64,000 nucleotides of DNA, taken from the NCBI GenBank assembly GCA_023229385.1, contig JALNZI010000001.1:124001-188000 (forward strand). Direction: 5' to 3'. The translations under genes and the position numbers were made by a program. The DNA comes from Candidatus Omnitrophota bacterium (GTDB lineage Bacteria > Omnitrophota > Gorgyraeia > Gygaellales > Profunditerraquicolaceae). Below the pieces are notes generated by a model that worked only from the letters and a program-made list of their open reading frames with translations, was not told where the DNA came from and ran no database searches. Below are positions 8,217-17,134 of the stretch, piece by piece. The first letter of the stretch is position 1. Each line of letters opens with the position of its first letter.

Positions 8217-8971
8217 TATTTTTTGCTCTTTTTAGTTGGCATTTTTCTAAAAGACCATTTATCGTATCCCTTAGATTCTGCTATAACTTTATCACTTCCA
8301 ACTGGCATTGGAGGAGTTTTAGTATTCGCAAGAATGCCTCCAAGATACATTTCAATCTCTTGAAAAGCAATATAAGGTTTAATTATTCTATGAAAATTAA
8401 AATCTTTAAGTATAGGATTTTTGATTAATATACTAAGAATTCCTTCTTTTAATAATACATTTGAAATATTACTTATAGGCATTCCAAATATTTTTTCTTC
8501 ACTAACTTGGGATAATCCTTCGCCCTTAAAAATCCTTTCACTTATTCCACAATCATAATAATAATAATTATCCCCAGACATAATTACAAAAATAGGGCAA
8601 TCTAAAGCCCTAAAGATATTATGATTAATTACTGGAGCAAAGCTAGGGGCTTTTCTCCAAGGAATGTCTTCAATTATGTTACAATAATCTTTATAAACAT
8701 TTTTCTTTTCAGCATACCTATCTTTAAGTATATTATAATCTTTTTCAAGATGAGGATATAAAATACCATCAATAGTGATAAGACATTGATACAATACTCC
8801 GCAAAATCCAATTACAGCATTGCAATTAGTATTGATTTTATATTTGTCAAATAGATCACTACCTAGTTCATAAGATTGAACTCTTGAATATATTGGATAA
8901 TCTTCAGAGTTTCCAGTAAAAGACATTCCAATATCATAATAATCTTTAATTTTTTCTCCAAGTATTCTCAT
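8216..8971 (-). CDS. conserved phage protein with KPYIA-QEIE and DKWSFRK motifs
   Basis: A 251-residue protein of a type common in large phages, of unknown function. It begins MRILGEKIKDYYD, has central I-GFCG and CPIFVI strands, and ends with IKPYIAFQEIEMYLGG and YDKWSFRKMP. It abuts the sigma gene directly and shares its transcript. The family is recognised from these motifs only. Confidence 0.75.
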   Translation of the reverse strand: MRILGEKIKDYYDIGMSFTGNSEDYPIYSRVQSYELGSDLFDKYKINTNCNAVIGFCGVLYQCLITIDGILYPHLEKDYNILKDRYAEKKNVYKDYCNIIEDIPWRKAPSFAPVINHNIFRALDCPIFVIMSGDNYYYYDCGISERIFKGEGLSQVSEEKIFGMPISNISNVLLKEGILSILIKNPILKDFNFHRIIKPYIAFQEIEMYLGGILANTKTPPMPVGSDKVIAESKGYDKWSFRKMPTKKSKK

Positions 8972-8972
8972 T

Positions 8973-9263
8973 TCACACCTTTGTTTGAAAATTTCTCATG
9001 AATACTTTACGAATTAATGGACGATGATGATTTGATTTATATAATTCAATCCAGGAATGCCCGCAATCGCACCTACAATAAATTACATGAGATGGGCCTT
9101 CACATTTAGCCGAAATCGTGAAACTAGTTGAAGAACTAGCTCCTTCTTTTTCTAGCGCAATAGATGAATATTCAATTGCTCCACATTTAGGACAAGCAAA
9201 TTGTTCTTCTAAGGCTACATCATTTTCATCTAATTCAAGTTGGTTAACTTTATTTAATTGCAT
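8973..9263 (-). CDS. zinc-ribbon protein, 96 aa
   Basis: Contains CPKCG near residue 24 and, after a long loop, CRCDCGHSW, a four-cysteine zinc ribbon like those of TFIIS-type or nucleic-acid-binding ribbons. It overlaps the preceding gene by 14 bases. Function unknown. Confidence 0.7.
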   Translation of the reverse strand: MQLNKVNQLELDENDVALEEQFACPKCGAIEYSSIALEKEGASSSTSFTISAKCEGPSHVIYCRCDCGHSWIELYKSNHHRPLIRKVFMRNFQTKV

Positions 9264-9492
9264 TTTCCACTTTCATTATGAAGGGGCACCAATCTGGAAC
9301 ACTTGATTCTTTTTTGGCATTATATGGACGACATCCAGTAGTTGAATAACAATCTTTTTTAAATTTGCAGCCGATTTTAATATCATCATCACAAAAATCA
9401 TCATATGGATCAGGATCAGATTCAATTGTATGAGCTGGGCATTCAATACAAGTAGAAATGCTTAAATCCCCTACATTAGCTATATTACTCAT
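9250..9492 (-). CDS. cysteine-rich small protein, 80 aa
   Basis: Eight cysteines spaced over 60 residues, including C-x-x-C and GCKFKKDC and ending in DWCPFIMKVE, typical of small phage proteins of the 'CPxH...CPF' kind. A strong Shine-Dalgarno AAGGAG lies 6 bases before the ATG. It may bind zinc or a metal cluster. Function unknown. Confidence 0.7.
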   Translation of the reverse strand: MSNIANVGDLSISTCIECPAHTIESDPDPYDDFCDDDIKIGCKFKKDCYSTTGCRPYNAKKESSVPDWCPFIMKVENAIK

Positions 9493-9540
9493 ATTGGCTC
9501 CTTATTTATGGGCTGTCTAAAAATTATACAATTATACAGA

Positions 9541-9876
9541 CTAGGTGTCAATTATTTTACCAGGAATTTTTACATCCTCGAACCATTCAGACAATAAAAA
9601 AGCTACAGCGGCTGATTTATGTTCATGCTTAGGTTCCCAACTACTCTGAATTGCCATCAAATGCTTTAAAGCAGTTTGTCCATCAATTCCTTCTTTTTCG
9701 ATAAAATCAGTATCTCCAGATAATCCTTCAAAGAACCAAATACTTTGAATTTTATTCCATTTACTCTGACCTTCTTTAAATTCATTTGGAATATCTTCCC
9801 ACTTAGGTAATAATTTTTCCATATCACCTCCAAAGACCATCTCAACTTTGCTAATTTCTTTAGGTAAATATTTCAT
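9541..9876 (-). CDS. conserved phage hypothetical, 111 aa
   Basis: Recognised as a common phage family by IQSIWFFEGL, the ALKHLMAIQSSWEPKHEHK segment and AFLLSEWFEDV. No function is established. AAGGAGATAATC precedes the ATG. Confidence 0.75.
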   Translation of the reverse strand: MKYLPKEISKVEMVFGGDMEKLLPKWEDIPNEFKEGQSKWNKIQSIWFFEGLSGDTDFIEKEGIDGQTALKHLMAIQSSWEPKHEHKSAAVAFLLSEWFEDVKIPGKIIDT

Positions 9877-9951
9877 GATTATCTCCTTTATTAAATAAAA
9901 TGCCTCTTCCTAGTTTTATAGAAAGAGGCATAATATTTACAATTTAGCTAA

Positions 9952-10332
9952 TTACTTAGAGACAGTTGGCTTAACACTATCTTTTTCAATAGATATACTA
10001 TTGATAAAGAAATCTTCAGTGCAAAAAGTTGCACGAGCCTGTTGATAGTTAATTTTTAAGATGAAACCACTATCAATAGCCTTGTTGATTAATACTGCTT
10101 GCGAATCAGAAGTAACCACGAATTCATGGTCTTCTGTAGACATAGATCCCACACCATTCCGCATGATTCCCAAAGACGCATCTAATAATGTGTAATTAGG
10201 GCAAAGGATAGGATTCACTTTAATCAGTTTTTTAGGCTGTGCAATGGTATTATTATCAGTAGATGAATATCCAAAACATCCACCGAGCATGCAAAGCATG
10301 GTTAATCCGATTGCTAATCCAAGTTTCTTCAT
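9952..10332 (-). CDS. lipoprotein
   Basis: A 126-residue protein with a signal peptide (MKKLGLAIGLTMLCMLGG) and lipobox LGGC at residues 16-19, so it should be lipidated and anchored in a membrane. The rest is beta-rich and not recognised. Phage lipoproteins often block superinfection or belong to lysis systems; nothing specific supports either here. Confidence 0.75.
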   Translation of the reverse strand: MKKLGLAIGLTMLCMLGGCFGYSSTDNNTIAQPKKLIKVNPILCPNYTLLDASLGIMRNGVGSMSTEDHEFVVTSDSQAVLINKAIDSGFILKINYQQARATFCTEDFFINSISIEKDSVKPTVSK

Positions 10333-10359
10333 TGTTCTTCTTTCTGATTGAGTGGAAAA

Positions 10360-10542
10360 TTATTCTTCGTCGTCATCATCTAGATCATGAACAATCTGAT
10401 TTAATCTATCAATTGTTCCAAATGGTGTATCATGATTATCATCATCATCAAATGCTCTAGACATTGGTCTAATTCCAGTTACATCTAAACCAATATCTAA
10501 AGGTAATTTGGCAATATCACCTAAAGCACTAAACAACCCCAT
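10360..10542 (-). CDS. small acidic-tailed protein, 60 aa
   Basis: An amphipathic N-terminus (MGLFSALGDIAKLPLDIGLDV) is followed by FDDDDNHDTPFG and a DDDDEE tail. This arrangement occurs in small phage proteins near lysis or host-takeover genes. The ATG has AAAGGAGC upstream. Function unknown. Confidence 0.65.
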   Translation of the reverse strand: MGLFSALGDIAKLPLDIGLDVTGIRPMSRAFDDDDNHDTPFGTIDRLNQIVHDLDDDDEE

Positions 10543-10554
10543 TTTAAGCTCCTT

Positions 10555-10776
10555 TTATTCAATTATATCGCTAGCTAAATCAATGCATGCTTCAGTTATG
10601 CATACACAGCTATATTTTTCTCGTCCAGGTATTCTATCAATTTGCTTTACAATATAGGCTTGCCCATATGCCAATGATTCATCAATAGGTGCTCCTACAA
10701 TAATACCACGATATCCTTCTTTTTTATCATCTATTCGCTTGATAATAATTTCAGTTCCTTCTGGATAGTATCGCAC
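10555..10776 (-). CDS. small beta-barrel-like protein, 73 aa
   Basis: A compact beta-rich protein (GTEIIIKRI, GYRGIIVGA, QAYIVKQI) reminiscent of SH3-like small barrels. The start is a GTG with AAAGGAGAATAT upstream. No family is recognised. Confidence 0.65.
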   Translation of the reverse strand: MRYYPEGTEIIIKRIDDKKEGYRGIIVGAPIDESLAYGQAYIVKQIDRIPGREKYSCVCITEACIDLASDIIE

Positions 10777-10868
10777 ATATTCTCCTTTATTTTTGAGTGA
10801 ATATTTTTCACACTAAATAAAATATCTTGCTTAATGTGATGAAATCACCTAATTCTACGTTAAATAAT

Positions 10869-11780
10869 TTATTCATCCTCAACAAATTTTCCATTAATCA
10901 TTTTATAAAACGTATTGGCTTTAATGCGCTTTCCATCAATTTTCAAGGTGCTGCAATTAATGATTTCCCCATTAATCCATTCAGATAAAGTCAAAAAATC
11001 ACCTAAAGCTCCTTTGGCTTTGCTATCAGGTCCAAATGCAACTGCTAAAGATTGCTCTCCACTAACAATTGCTTGACTGCTAGTGCCTACTGTGGATGCT
11101 AAAGATTGTTTTCCACTATTTGAGGCTAATGAACGATATCCACTATTTGAGGCTGATGACCAATTTCCACTATTTGAGGCTAATGAACGATATCCACTAT
11201 TTGAGGCTGATGACCAATTTCCACTATTTGAGGCTGATGAACGATTTCCACTATTTGAGGCTGATGAACAATCTCCACTATTTGAAGCTGATGAACAATC
11301 TCCACTATTTGAAGCTGATGAACAATCTCCACTATTTGAGGCTGATGAACGATTTCCACTATTTGAGGCTGATGAACAATCTCCACTATTGCTGGCTAAT
11401 GAACAATCTCCACTATTTGAAGCTGATGAACAATCTCCACTATTTGAGGCTACTGAACAATCCTTAGTTTGATGCTCTTTAGACTTAGCATATTCAGCGC
11501 ATAATTGGGTATATTCAATAATATCAATTTCTTTAATAATAGTTATTTTTGTACCGGCCTGTTTAGAGTCCTTAGATTCACCATTAACAATTCCATCAAG
11601 TTCTACTTCACAGAATCTAGATTCTCCTGGATTATAGTAAGAAAATACATCTAGTGGGTTTGTGCAAGCATGAAAGCCCTCTTGACATAGCTCTGCATGA
11701 TCTGTTACATAGGTCTTACCTATTTCGTATTGAAAATCTCTGCACTGCAAATTCTTATCAAATCCCTTAAAACATTTCAT
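10869..11780 (-). CDS. GFH-domain protein with 9-residue tandem repeats
   Basis: The N-terminal 100 residues form a domain common in phages: CFKGFDKNLQCRDFQYEIGK, ELCQEGFHACTNPLDVFSYY, then an E-V-x-L-D-G strand and KITIIKEI. From about residue 105 to 235 follow roughly 13 copies of a 9-residue unit (SSASNSGDC and variants with NR, NW, YR), likely a beta-solenoid. The end (FGPDSKAKGALGDFLTL) resembles a solenoid cap. Three short proteins at 60126-61443 carry the same C-x-x-GFH core without repeats. It may be a binding or surface protein; the enzymatic role of the GFH fold is unknown. Confidence 0.8.
   Translation of the reverse strand: MKCFKGFDKNLQCRDFQYEIGKTYVTDHAELCQEGFHACTNPLDVFSYYNPGESRFCEVELDGIVNGESKDSKQAGTKITIIKEIDIIEYTQLCAEYAKSKEHQTKDCSVASNSGDCSSASNSGDCSLASNSGDCSSASNSGNRSSASNSGDCSSASNSGDCSSASNSGDCSSASNSGNRSSASNSGNWSSASNSGYRSLASNSGNWSSASNSGYRSLASNSGKQSLASTVGTSSQAIVSGEQSLAVAFGPDSKAKGALGDFLTLSEWINGEIINCSTLKIDGKRIKANTFYKMINGKFVEDE
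11113..11466 (-). repeat. tandem 27-bp coding repeat, about 13 units
   Basis: Units like CCACTATTTGAGGCTGATGA plus 7 bases (plus-strand view) follow one another without spacers and encode the 9-residue solenoid repeat of the gene above. Units differ mostly at the NR/NW/YR/DC codons. The array explains long open frames on the opposite strand and should vary in copy number. Confidence 0.95.
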
Positions 11781-11846
11781 TTTCTAGCACTCTCTTTCCA
11801 TTTTATGGGTGTGATTATTCAGATCTAACTGGAGACTCATTAATTT

Positions 11847-12185
11847 TTATTTTTGGGTAAATATATCTCGGCTTAATTTTATGATTTTGACCAGCATACC
11901 AAAGTCATCTAATTCACCTACATATACTAAATTATCATTTTGAATAATTTTTAATTCGGCTGAATGTTTATAGCCATAACGATATATAGATAATTGTATA
12001 TTTCTTTGATGAAGTAATTCTAAATATTGAGTTTCCTCCAATGATAATGTCCAATAAAATCCATTATCATTGCAATAAATGTCACATTTAATATCTTCTA
12101 ATAATTTCAATAATGTTGCAATATCTTCATCTGTGAAATTATCAGCTACATAAAATAATCCATTTAAATAGGTAAATGATTTCAT
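11847..12185 (-). CDS. hypothetical protein, 112 aa
   Basis: Not recognised. It begins MKSFTYLNGLFYVAD, which faintly resembles the NGFLYE tag but lacks the cleavage glutamate. Alternating strands and helices follow. It lies directly downstream of the 100-residue gene at 12489 with one base between. Confidence 0.65.
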   Translation of the reverse strand: MKSFTYLNGLFYVADNFTDEDIATLLKLLEDIKCDIYCNDNGFYWTLSLEETQYLELLHQRNIQLSIYRYGYKHSAELKIIQNDNLVYVGELDDFGMLVKIIKLSRDIFTQK

Positions 12186-12186
12186 C

Positions 12187-12489
12187 TTAAGAATAGCTTT
12201 CTATATGTTTTTTATAGCAAGAAGGAATTTCGCCACTTTCAACCCTTAATGTAATTAATTTAAGATAGTTTGTAAACTCATTTGAATGATATTTGATTAT
12301 ACTTAATGCAACTAATATTGAATAACTAATTTGAGCATTAAAATTTGCTTCACTAAATTCTTTAATAAAATTATCCAAATGTTTTAGGTCATCTCTATTA
12401 CCTAATACTTCTTTATATATTAGTTGCATGGCTTCAAATTCACCTGCACTATTATTTAATTCTTGTAATTTATTAATTATTTCAAGCAT
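12187..12489 (-). CDS. hypothetical helical protein, 100 aa
   Basis: Not recognised. An all-helical, acidic protein (IINKLQELNNSAGEFEAMQL, DDLKHLDNFIKEF). It sits in a compact minus-strand run, 17 bases after the small membrane gene. Confidence 0.6.
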   Translation of the reverse strand: MLEIINKLQELNNSAGEFEAMQLIYKEVLGNRDDLKHLDNFIKEFSEANFNAQISYSILVALSIIKYHSNEFTNYLKLITLRVESGEIPSCYKKHIESYS

Positions 12490-12506
12490 ATTGGATCTAT
12501 TAGTTA

Positions 12507-12674
12507 TTAGGTTCTAGCTGCAATAGTTGTAGCTAATACAATGGTATCTGCAAAAATAATCATACATATATTATCATAGTCAATAGAATGATCTTTTTTA
12601 TATTCAATTATTGTTATTTTAATGAATTCTGCATTAATACAAATTAATAGAATCCAAAATATTAGCAGAATCAT
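12507..12674 (-). CDS. small membrane protein, 55 aa
   Basis: A short frame with ATG overlapping the stop of the preceding gene (ATGA). The product has an N-terminal hydrophobic helix (MILLIFWILLICINA) and a second at the C-terminus (IIFADTIVLATTIAA). The coupling and the two membrane segments support a real gene, paired with the membrane protein at 12671. Confidence 0.6.
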   Translation of the reverse strand: MILLIFWILLICINAEFIKITIIEYKKDHSIDYDNICMIIFADTIVLATTIAART

Positions 12675-12853
12675 ATTTTCGCCTTAGCCTTAAAGTAGCA
12701 AAAAAGTAAGCTACAATCTACAAAAACTATTGGAAATAATGCATACATTAAATACCAGCCTCTAATACATTTATCAATTATTATTTTCTTAATATAATCA
12801 AAATTTAAATAAACAACATATAATGCACAGATTATTAAAATTATTTTACTCAT
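12671..12853 (-). CDS. small membrane protein, 60 aa
   Basis: Two hydrophobic segments (IILIICALYVVYLNF and WYLMYALFPIVFVDCSLLFCYF) flank a basic loop KKIIIDKCIR. Coupled by ATGA to the 55-residue membrane protein that follows. Not recognised. Confidence 0.65.
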   Translation of the reverse strand: MSKIILIICALYVVYLNFDYIKKIIIDKCIRGWYLMYALFPIVFVDCSLLFCYFKAKAKI

Positions 12854-12863
12854 TTTATTATTT

Positions 12864-13181
12864 TCATCTAATTATTAGTTTTTGGCCTAATTCATACATT
12901 GGCATTTTTCCATCCCATTTGGACAATATTAACAACTTAACCGAATGCAAGATGCCTTCATATTTTGGATTATATCCCATATCAAGATAAGCCGCATGTA
13001 GTTTTGTTGCAATTTTACTATCATCCCAATCATGAATTAATGCTTGCCCAATATAGTCTTGCATACTCATTATAAGATTATGCTCTTTACAAAACTTCAA
13101 TGAATCAACTAATGGATAGCCACTTTCATCTTCCATTTCAAAAATACCATATACTAATCCATTAAATATTCTAAGACTCAT
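12864..13181 (-). CDS. hypothetical protein, 105 aa
   Basis: Not recognised. It starts MSLRIFNGLVYGIFEME, a distant echo of the tagged proteins without the LYE cleavage site. The middle and end are mixed helix and strand. It overlaps the upstream gene by 11 bases. Confidence 0.65.
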   Translation of the reverse strand: MSLRIFNGLVYGIFEMEDESGYPLVDSLKFCKEHNLIMSMQDYIGQALIHDWDDSKIATKLHAAYLDMGYNPKYEGILHSVKLLILSKWDGKMPMYELGQKLIIR

Positions 13182-13665
13182 AATATTTTTCGCTCCTTAA
13201 ACCAAGTTCAATTTTTCTATTATTAATCCAATTCTGCTTAACAGTATTTAAATACTCTTTATATTCATTTTCAAGTACGTCATATATTTTACTATCAATA
13301 TATTCAGAAATTTTCAATAAAAATTCTTCAGGTATCTTAAATTCTACCCGAAAGCGATCAATGTGATTTCCGAATGAATCCATATCATCATATACACGCA
13401 TATTAGCAACTAAAGCATAATAATCATCATTATAATAAATGAGACAGGTGGGAGTTATTTTATCAAATCTATACCAATTTATTTCATCTTCGATATTGTC
13501 AGTTACAATTAGACTTAATTTAATATATCGAATTATTGATTCTTTAGTAATTAATTTTCTTAATTCATTAATTAAATTTATATTATGTTCAATTTTAATG
13601 TTTTTTATTAACTTTAATTTCTTAGTTAATCTAGGCAATTTACGACTAATATCATTTTCAAACAT
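13171..13665 (-). CDS. hypothetical protein, 164 aa
   Basis: Not recognised. A basic N-terminal helical region (KLPRLTKKLKLIKNIKIEHN) is followed by a beta-rich middle (TCLIYYNDDYYALVANMRVY) and a helical end. It overlaps both neighbours by a few bases, indicating one translational unit. Confidence 0.65.
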   Translation of the reverse strand: MFENDISRKLPRLTKKLKLIKNIKIEHNINLINELRKLITKESIIRYIKLSLIVTDNIEDEINWYRFDKITPTCLIYYNDDYYALVANMRVYDDMDSFGNHIDRFRVEFKIPEEFLLKISEYIDSKIYDVLENEYKEYLNTVKQNWINNRKIELGLRSEKYYES

Positions 13666-13876
13666 TTTTAGCTTTCATATTATCTAATTCATTGTGCATT
13701 TCCAGCAAATTAATATTGAAATTATGATCTAAGCATTCATCATGAATAAATCCCTTAAAACTTATTAAATCAAATTTAGAACCAAATCCAAATCTAAATT
13801 CAACATATCCTCCATTATTTAAACAGCCATGCTCTTCAGTTACTTCATGCCCGCATACGAAACAGGTTTTTGGCAT
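13658..13876 (-). CDS. zinc-finger-like protein, 72 aa
   Basis: CFVCG near the N-terminus and HDECLDH after about 45 residues give a plausible C2-HC zinc site. The rest is a beta hairpin region with GYVEFRFGFGSKFD. It begins the minus-strand run 13876-11847. Confidence 0.65.
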   Translation of the reverse strand: MPKTCFVCGHEVTEEHGCLNNGGYVEFRFGFGSKFDLISFKGFIHDECLDHNFNINLLEMHNELDNMKAKNV

Positions 13877-13993
13877 ACTTTCCCCTAAATTTATTAGTTA
13901 TTGAATATTACATATCTAATATAACAAAATTATATAAAGATGTAAATGTAAAAGTTAGTTAATTTCCATTTTTAACTAAAAACATACTAGAGA

Positions 13994-15280
13994 CTAATTT
14001 AATATTTCTAACTTTTCCTTAATATATTCTACAACATCACTTGACAAAGACTCATCATATTTGTTTTTATGTTCAATCCAATGCAATTTATTTTCTGCAC
14101 TTATTAATGGATTTTTAAACATCTCTAATAATTTAGCTAAATCTAAACCATTCACATTATCCATATGCAATACTGAACCAAGCATCATTGAAGTTGGAAC
14201 TAATATGAAGGCAGTAATATCCTCAGATGAAGCATTATTCTCAATTCCATACTTTAGCTCACTTTGGAAATTTTCAATATACTTAATATATTCATTAAAT
14301 TTAAACTCGCCAAATACATCAACAATCCAATCTATATTCTTTTCACTCAACTGCTGTAGCTCATCATAAAAAATAGAAGTCATCTCAATAATAGTTTTTT
14401 TATTAAACCCGAACATACAATGGGTATTAGTACTAAATCTACGAGATAATATGTTTCTAAATTTACTAGCAAATGGAATTTTATACTTATCAGGTATTGA
14501 ATCAAAAAATCCACTATTATTAAGTTTATATTCATAAAATTTAGGTATTTCATCAAATGATCTTAGTACCTTTTCACTACTTGAATTATAAAGAGCCTGT
14601 GATATTTCTTCATATGTAATTTTGTCATATAAATTAGGATGAGATTTAATATAATTGAATAAATCTACTTTAGTCTTTCCAACTATATTAGATGGAGTTT
14701 TGTCAAATAGAGTAACGTCTATTACATTGTACGAAGTAGGACTTAAAAATACTGCTTGGGCTGGTTCATTGGTATGTATAATTCCTCTATGATGATCAAC
14801 TACATAATCATATCCTAATTTCCGCAATAAAGAATTCCAGTTATTGGCATTTTTTGAATATTCCATAGTAGCATACCAAATATATCCCCCTGGACTTTTA
14901 AATAATGCCCCACTTTCTATATCGTGCATTTCTAAACTAGAAAAACCTAAAACTTTTAACTTTTCTAAATCATTGACTAAATTAGCCTCACTATAATGTT
15001 GTAGATCTAATTTAATAGTTCCTGGCCTAGGTTTTATAAAATATACATATCCATTTTTAGCTTCACTAGTATATTCTGGAACTTTTCCTTCCATGTCCTC
15101 TACATTATAGGCATAAATTCCATTTGGAGTCTCCCATTTAGATTTAGGATTAATTCCTATTTTATTAATATCTCTATATGAAAAATATACATCAGGATCT
15201 TGTTCATATTTTTCTCTTAATTCATCTACTGATGGATTTATTTTAGATTCATATAAAAATCCATTATAAGCAATCTTCAT
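13994..15280 (-). CDS. tagged effector-like protein, paralog 1
   Basis: A 428-residue protein opening MKIAYNGFLYES, the head-targeting-like tag with LYE|S. Residues about 35-65 hold YFSYRDINKIGINP and TPNGIYAYN; about 140-190 hold GGYIWYATM, GYDYVVDHH, GIIHTNEP and QAVFLSP. This R...TPNG-Y...EPxQ order is compatible with an R-S-E-type ADP-ribosyltransferase fold, but that is inference. The C-terminal half is helical and more variable. Its start overlaps the stop of paralog 2. Paralogs lie at 15277-16584 and 17135-18613. Confidence 0.75.
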   Translation of the reverse strand: MKIAYNGFLYESKINPSVDELREKYEQDPDVYFSYRDINKIGINPKSKWETPNGIYAYNVEDMEGKVPEYTSEAKNGYVYFIKPRPGTIKLDLQHYSEANLVNDLEKLKVLGFSSLEMHDIESGALFKSPGGYIWYATMEYSKNANNWNSLLRKLGYDYVVDHHRGIIHTNEPAQAVFLSPTSYNVIDVTLFDKTPSNIVGKTKVDLFNYIKSHPNLYDKITYEEISQALYNSSSEKVLRSFDEIPKFYEYKLNNSGFFDSIPDKYKIPFASKFRNILSRRFSTNTHCMFGFNKKTIIEMTSIFYDELQQLSEKNIDWIVDVFGEFKFNEYIKYIENFQSELKYGIENNASSEDITAFILVPTSMMLGSVLHMDNVNGLDLAKLLEMFKNPLISAENKLHWIEHKNKYDESLSSDVVEYIKEKLEILN

Positions 15281-16584
15281 ATTATTCCTAATCCTTGTTT
15301 AATATACTCTTGAACCTCACCTTGAAGAGATTCGTCATTTATGTCTCCTAAACTAATCCAATCATTAGTATTATTAGCGGCTATTAATGAACTAGAAAAC
15401 TTTTTAAGTATTACGTTTAGCTTATTTTTATCAATATCCCCTAATGCCACATCAACCAATGGCTTATTTTTAATAGTTGGTCCTAATACAAAGTATTTAA
15501 TTTCATTAATATTAGCATTTTTCTCAATACCAATATCAAAGGAACTCTTGAATCTATCAATATATTTCATATATTCATCAAAACTAAATTCATCAACGAT
15601 TAATACAGCCCAATCTATTCTAGTTGTACTTAATTTCTGTAGATTCTCATTAAATATATCAGTTAATTCCAATATTGTTTTTTTATTTATTTTTTGCATA
15701 CATCCTTCATATACTGAAAATCTTCTATCTAATAATTTTTTGAATTTAAGTGCAAAAGCTACTTTATAATCATTAGGAATTGCACTAAAGAAACTATTTG
15801 GACTAACATTAATACAATATTCATAAAATGGCTTAATGGTGTCAAATGATGATAATACCTCTTCTTTAGATGAATCATCTATAGCATCAATTATTTTATA
15901 CATTTGACTGCCTAATAATTTCTTGTAGGTAGCAATGTTGTTATTAATTTTAAGATAATTGAACACATCCCATTTTGCTCCTCTTGGGATTTGCTTATCC
16001 TCAGAGTTATCAAACTTTGATACATCTAATACCGTAAATGATGATGGATTTAAAAACACTGCTTGTGCTGGCTCGTTAGAATGTATAATCCCCATATGAT
16101 GATCAACTACGTAATCATACCCCATTTTTCTAAATATTGCATTCCAGCTATTTGCACTAGTTGAATACTTCATCGTAACATACCAAATATACCCACCTGG
16201 AGTTTTATAATAAGATTTTTGCTCAATTTCGGCATCACTTAATTTAGAAAATCCTAATTGTTTTAATTTTTCTAAATCTTTTTTAAAATCATTACTATTA
16301 TAGGATTGTAAGTCTAATTTTATTGAACCTGGATTTGGCTTAATAAAATATACATATCCGCGATCCCCACCTGTATATTGTGCTTCTTGTTCCCCCATAT
16401 CATCTATATTATACGCATATATGCCATTTGGAGTTCTCCATTCAGATTTTGGATTTATTCCAATCTTATTAATACTTCGATATGAAAAATATACATTAAG
16501 ATCGTCTTCATATTTCTGTTTTAGTTCGTCCACTGTTGGAGTATTTTTAGATTCATATAAAAATCCATTATAACATATCTTCAT
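15277..16584 (-). CDS. tagged effector-like protein, paralog 2
   Basis: A 435-residue paralog of the downstream gene, with tag MKICYNGFLYES and the same core blocks: YFSYRSINKIGINP, TPNGIYAYN, GYVYFIKP, GGYIWYVTM, GYDYVVDHH, GIIHSNEPAQAVFL. The N-terminal 190 residues are strongly conserved between the two, while the helical C-terminal parts drift, as expected when one conserved enzymatic head is joined to variable binding tails. A TATAAATA motif precedes the start, and the next gene to the right diverges from it. Confidence 0.75.
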   Translation of the reverse strand: MKICYNGFLYESKNTPTVDELKQKYEDDLNVYFSYRSINKIGINPKSEWRTPNGIYAYNIDDMGEQEAQYTGGDRGYVYFIKPNPGSIKLDLQSYNSNDFKKDLEKLKQLGFSKLSDAEIEQKSYYKTPGGYIWYVTMKYSTSANSWNAIFRKMGYDYVVDHHMGIIHSNEPAQAVFLNPSSFTVLDVSKFDNSEDKQIPRGAKWDVFNYLKINNNIATYKKLLGSQMYKIIDAIDDSSKEEVLSSFDTIKPFYEYCINVSPNSFFSAIPNDYKVAFALKFKKLLDRRFSVYEGCMQKINKKTILELTDIFNENLQKLSTTRIDWAVLIVDEFSFDEYMKYIDRFKSSFDIGIEKNANINEIKYFVLGPTIKNKPLVDVALGDIDKNKLNVILKKFSSSLIAANNTNDWISLGDINDESLQGEVQEYIKQGLGII

Positions 16585-16590
16585 ATAAAA

Positions 16591-16598
16591 TATTTATA
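16591..16598 (-). promoter_or_regulatory. T4-type late promoter in a divergent tagged-gene pair
   Basis: TATAAATA on the minus strand lies 7-14 bases upstream of paralog 2. The 27-base space to the divergent tagged gene at 16612 also contains AATAAATAA on the plus strand. Confidence 0.55.
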
Positions 16599-16611
16599 AT
16601 AAATAATAAAC

Positions 16612-17118
16612 ATGAAGATTGCTTTTAATAATTATCTATATGAAAGTATAGACAATCTACCATTTCCACCTAAAGGATCTATTCCTATCCCAAGTGGATA
16701 TACTAGAATGTATCACCAAACTGATCCAGCTAAAGTTCCAAGTATTCTGAAAGACGGATTACAAATATCTAAATCTAGAGGCAAACTTGTAGGAGATCCC
16801 GTTGGAATATGGGCTTCAGATAATCCAAAAGGATTTTATGGAGATAGCTCGCATCTAGATACTATAGAATTTAAAATCCCAACTGTCGAATATAATCAAT
16901 TACTTGGACATAGCTTAATAGAACGAGATGTACCCCCAGAAGATATACTTGCAGTCCATTCAGATTGGCAAAATACCGTCAATTATATGGTTAAAAATAA
17001 TATGATAGATCAAGTCAAAAATGGAGATTTCGACTATCTTATGAATAAAGAATATGAACATGCCTCAGATTATGACCAATATACAAAAGCAATTCAATAT
17101 GTAAAATCCCATTACTAA
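16612..17118 (+). CDS. tagged ADP-ribosyltransferase-like protein
   Basis: A 168-residue protein with tag MKIAFNNYLYES, then TRMYHQTDPAKVPSILKDGL, the typical YH-x-T...I-x-x-x-GL opening of ART and KptA-like folds, GIWASDNP in place of the second motif, and VPPEDILAVHSDW near the end, common in this fold. The domain is complete and small. Together with the tag it fits an injected modifying enzyme. The target and catalytic competence are unknown. Confidence 0.75.
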   Translation: MKIAFNNYLYESIDNLPFPPKGSIPIPSGYTRMYHQTDPAKVPSILKDGLQISKSRGKLVGDPVGIWASDNPKGFYGDSSHLDTIEFKIPTVEYNQLLGHSLIERDVPPEDILAVHSDWQNTVNYMVKNNMIDQVKNGDFDYLMNKEYEHASDYDQYTKAIQYVKSHY

Positions 17119-17120
17119 TT

Positions 17121-17128
17121 TATAAATA
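17121..17128 (+). promoter_or_regulatory. T4-type late promoter motif
   Basis: TATAAATA on the plus strand, 7-14 bases upstream of the ATG at 17135. Confidence 0.6.
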
Positions 17129-17134
17129 TCTAGC

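Noticed and set aside
11096..11466. Regular 27-bp spacing that could be mistaken for a CRISPR array
   Set aside because: Units are contiguous with no spacers, stay in the reading frame of the minus-strand gene and encode a 9-residue protein repeat.
11083..11472. Long open frames on the plus strand over the repeat array
   Set aside because: They are by-products of the 27-bp repeat; both extra frames show the same short repeated peptide and have no ribosome binding site.
11847..13181. Proteins at 11847 and 12864 as members of the tagged cargo family
   Set aside because: Their starts contain NGLFY and NGLVY but lack the (L/I)YE plus small residue pattern and late promoters.
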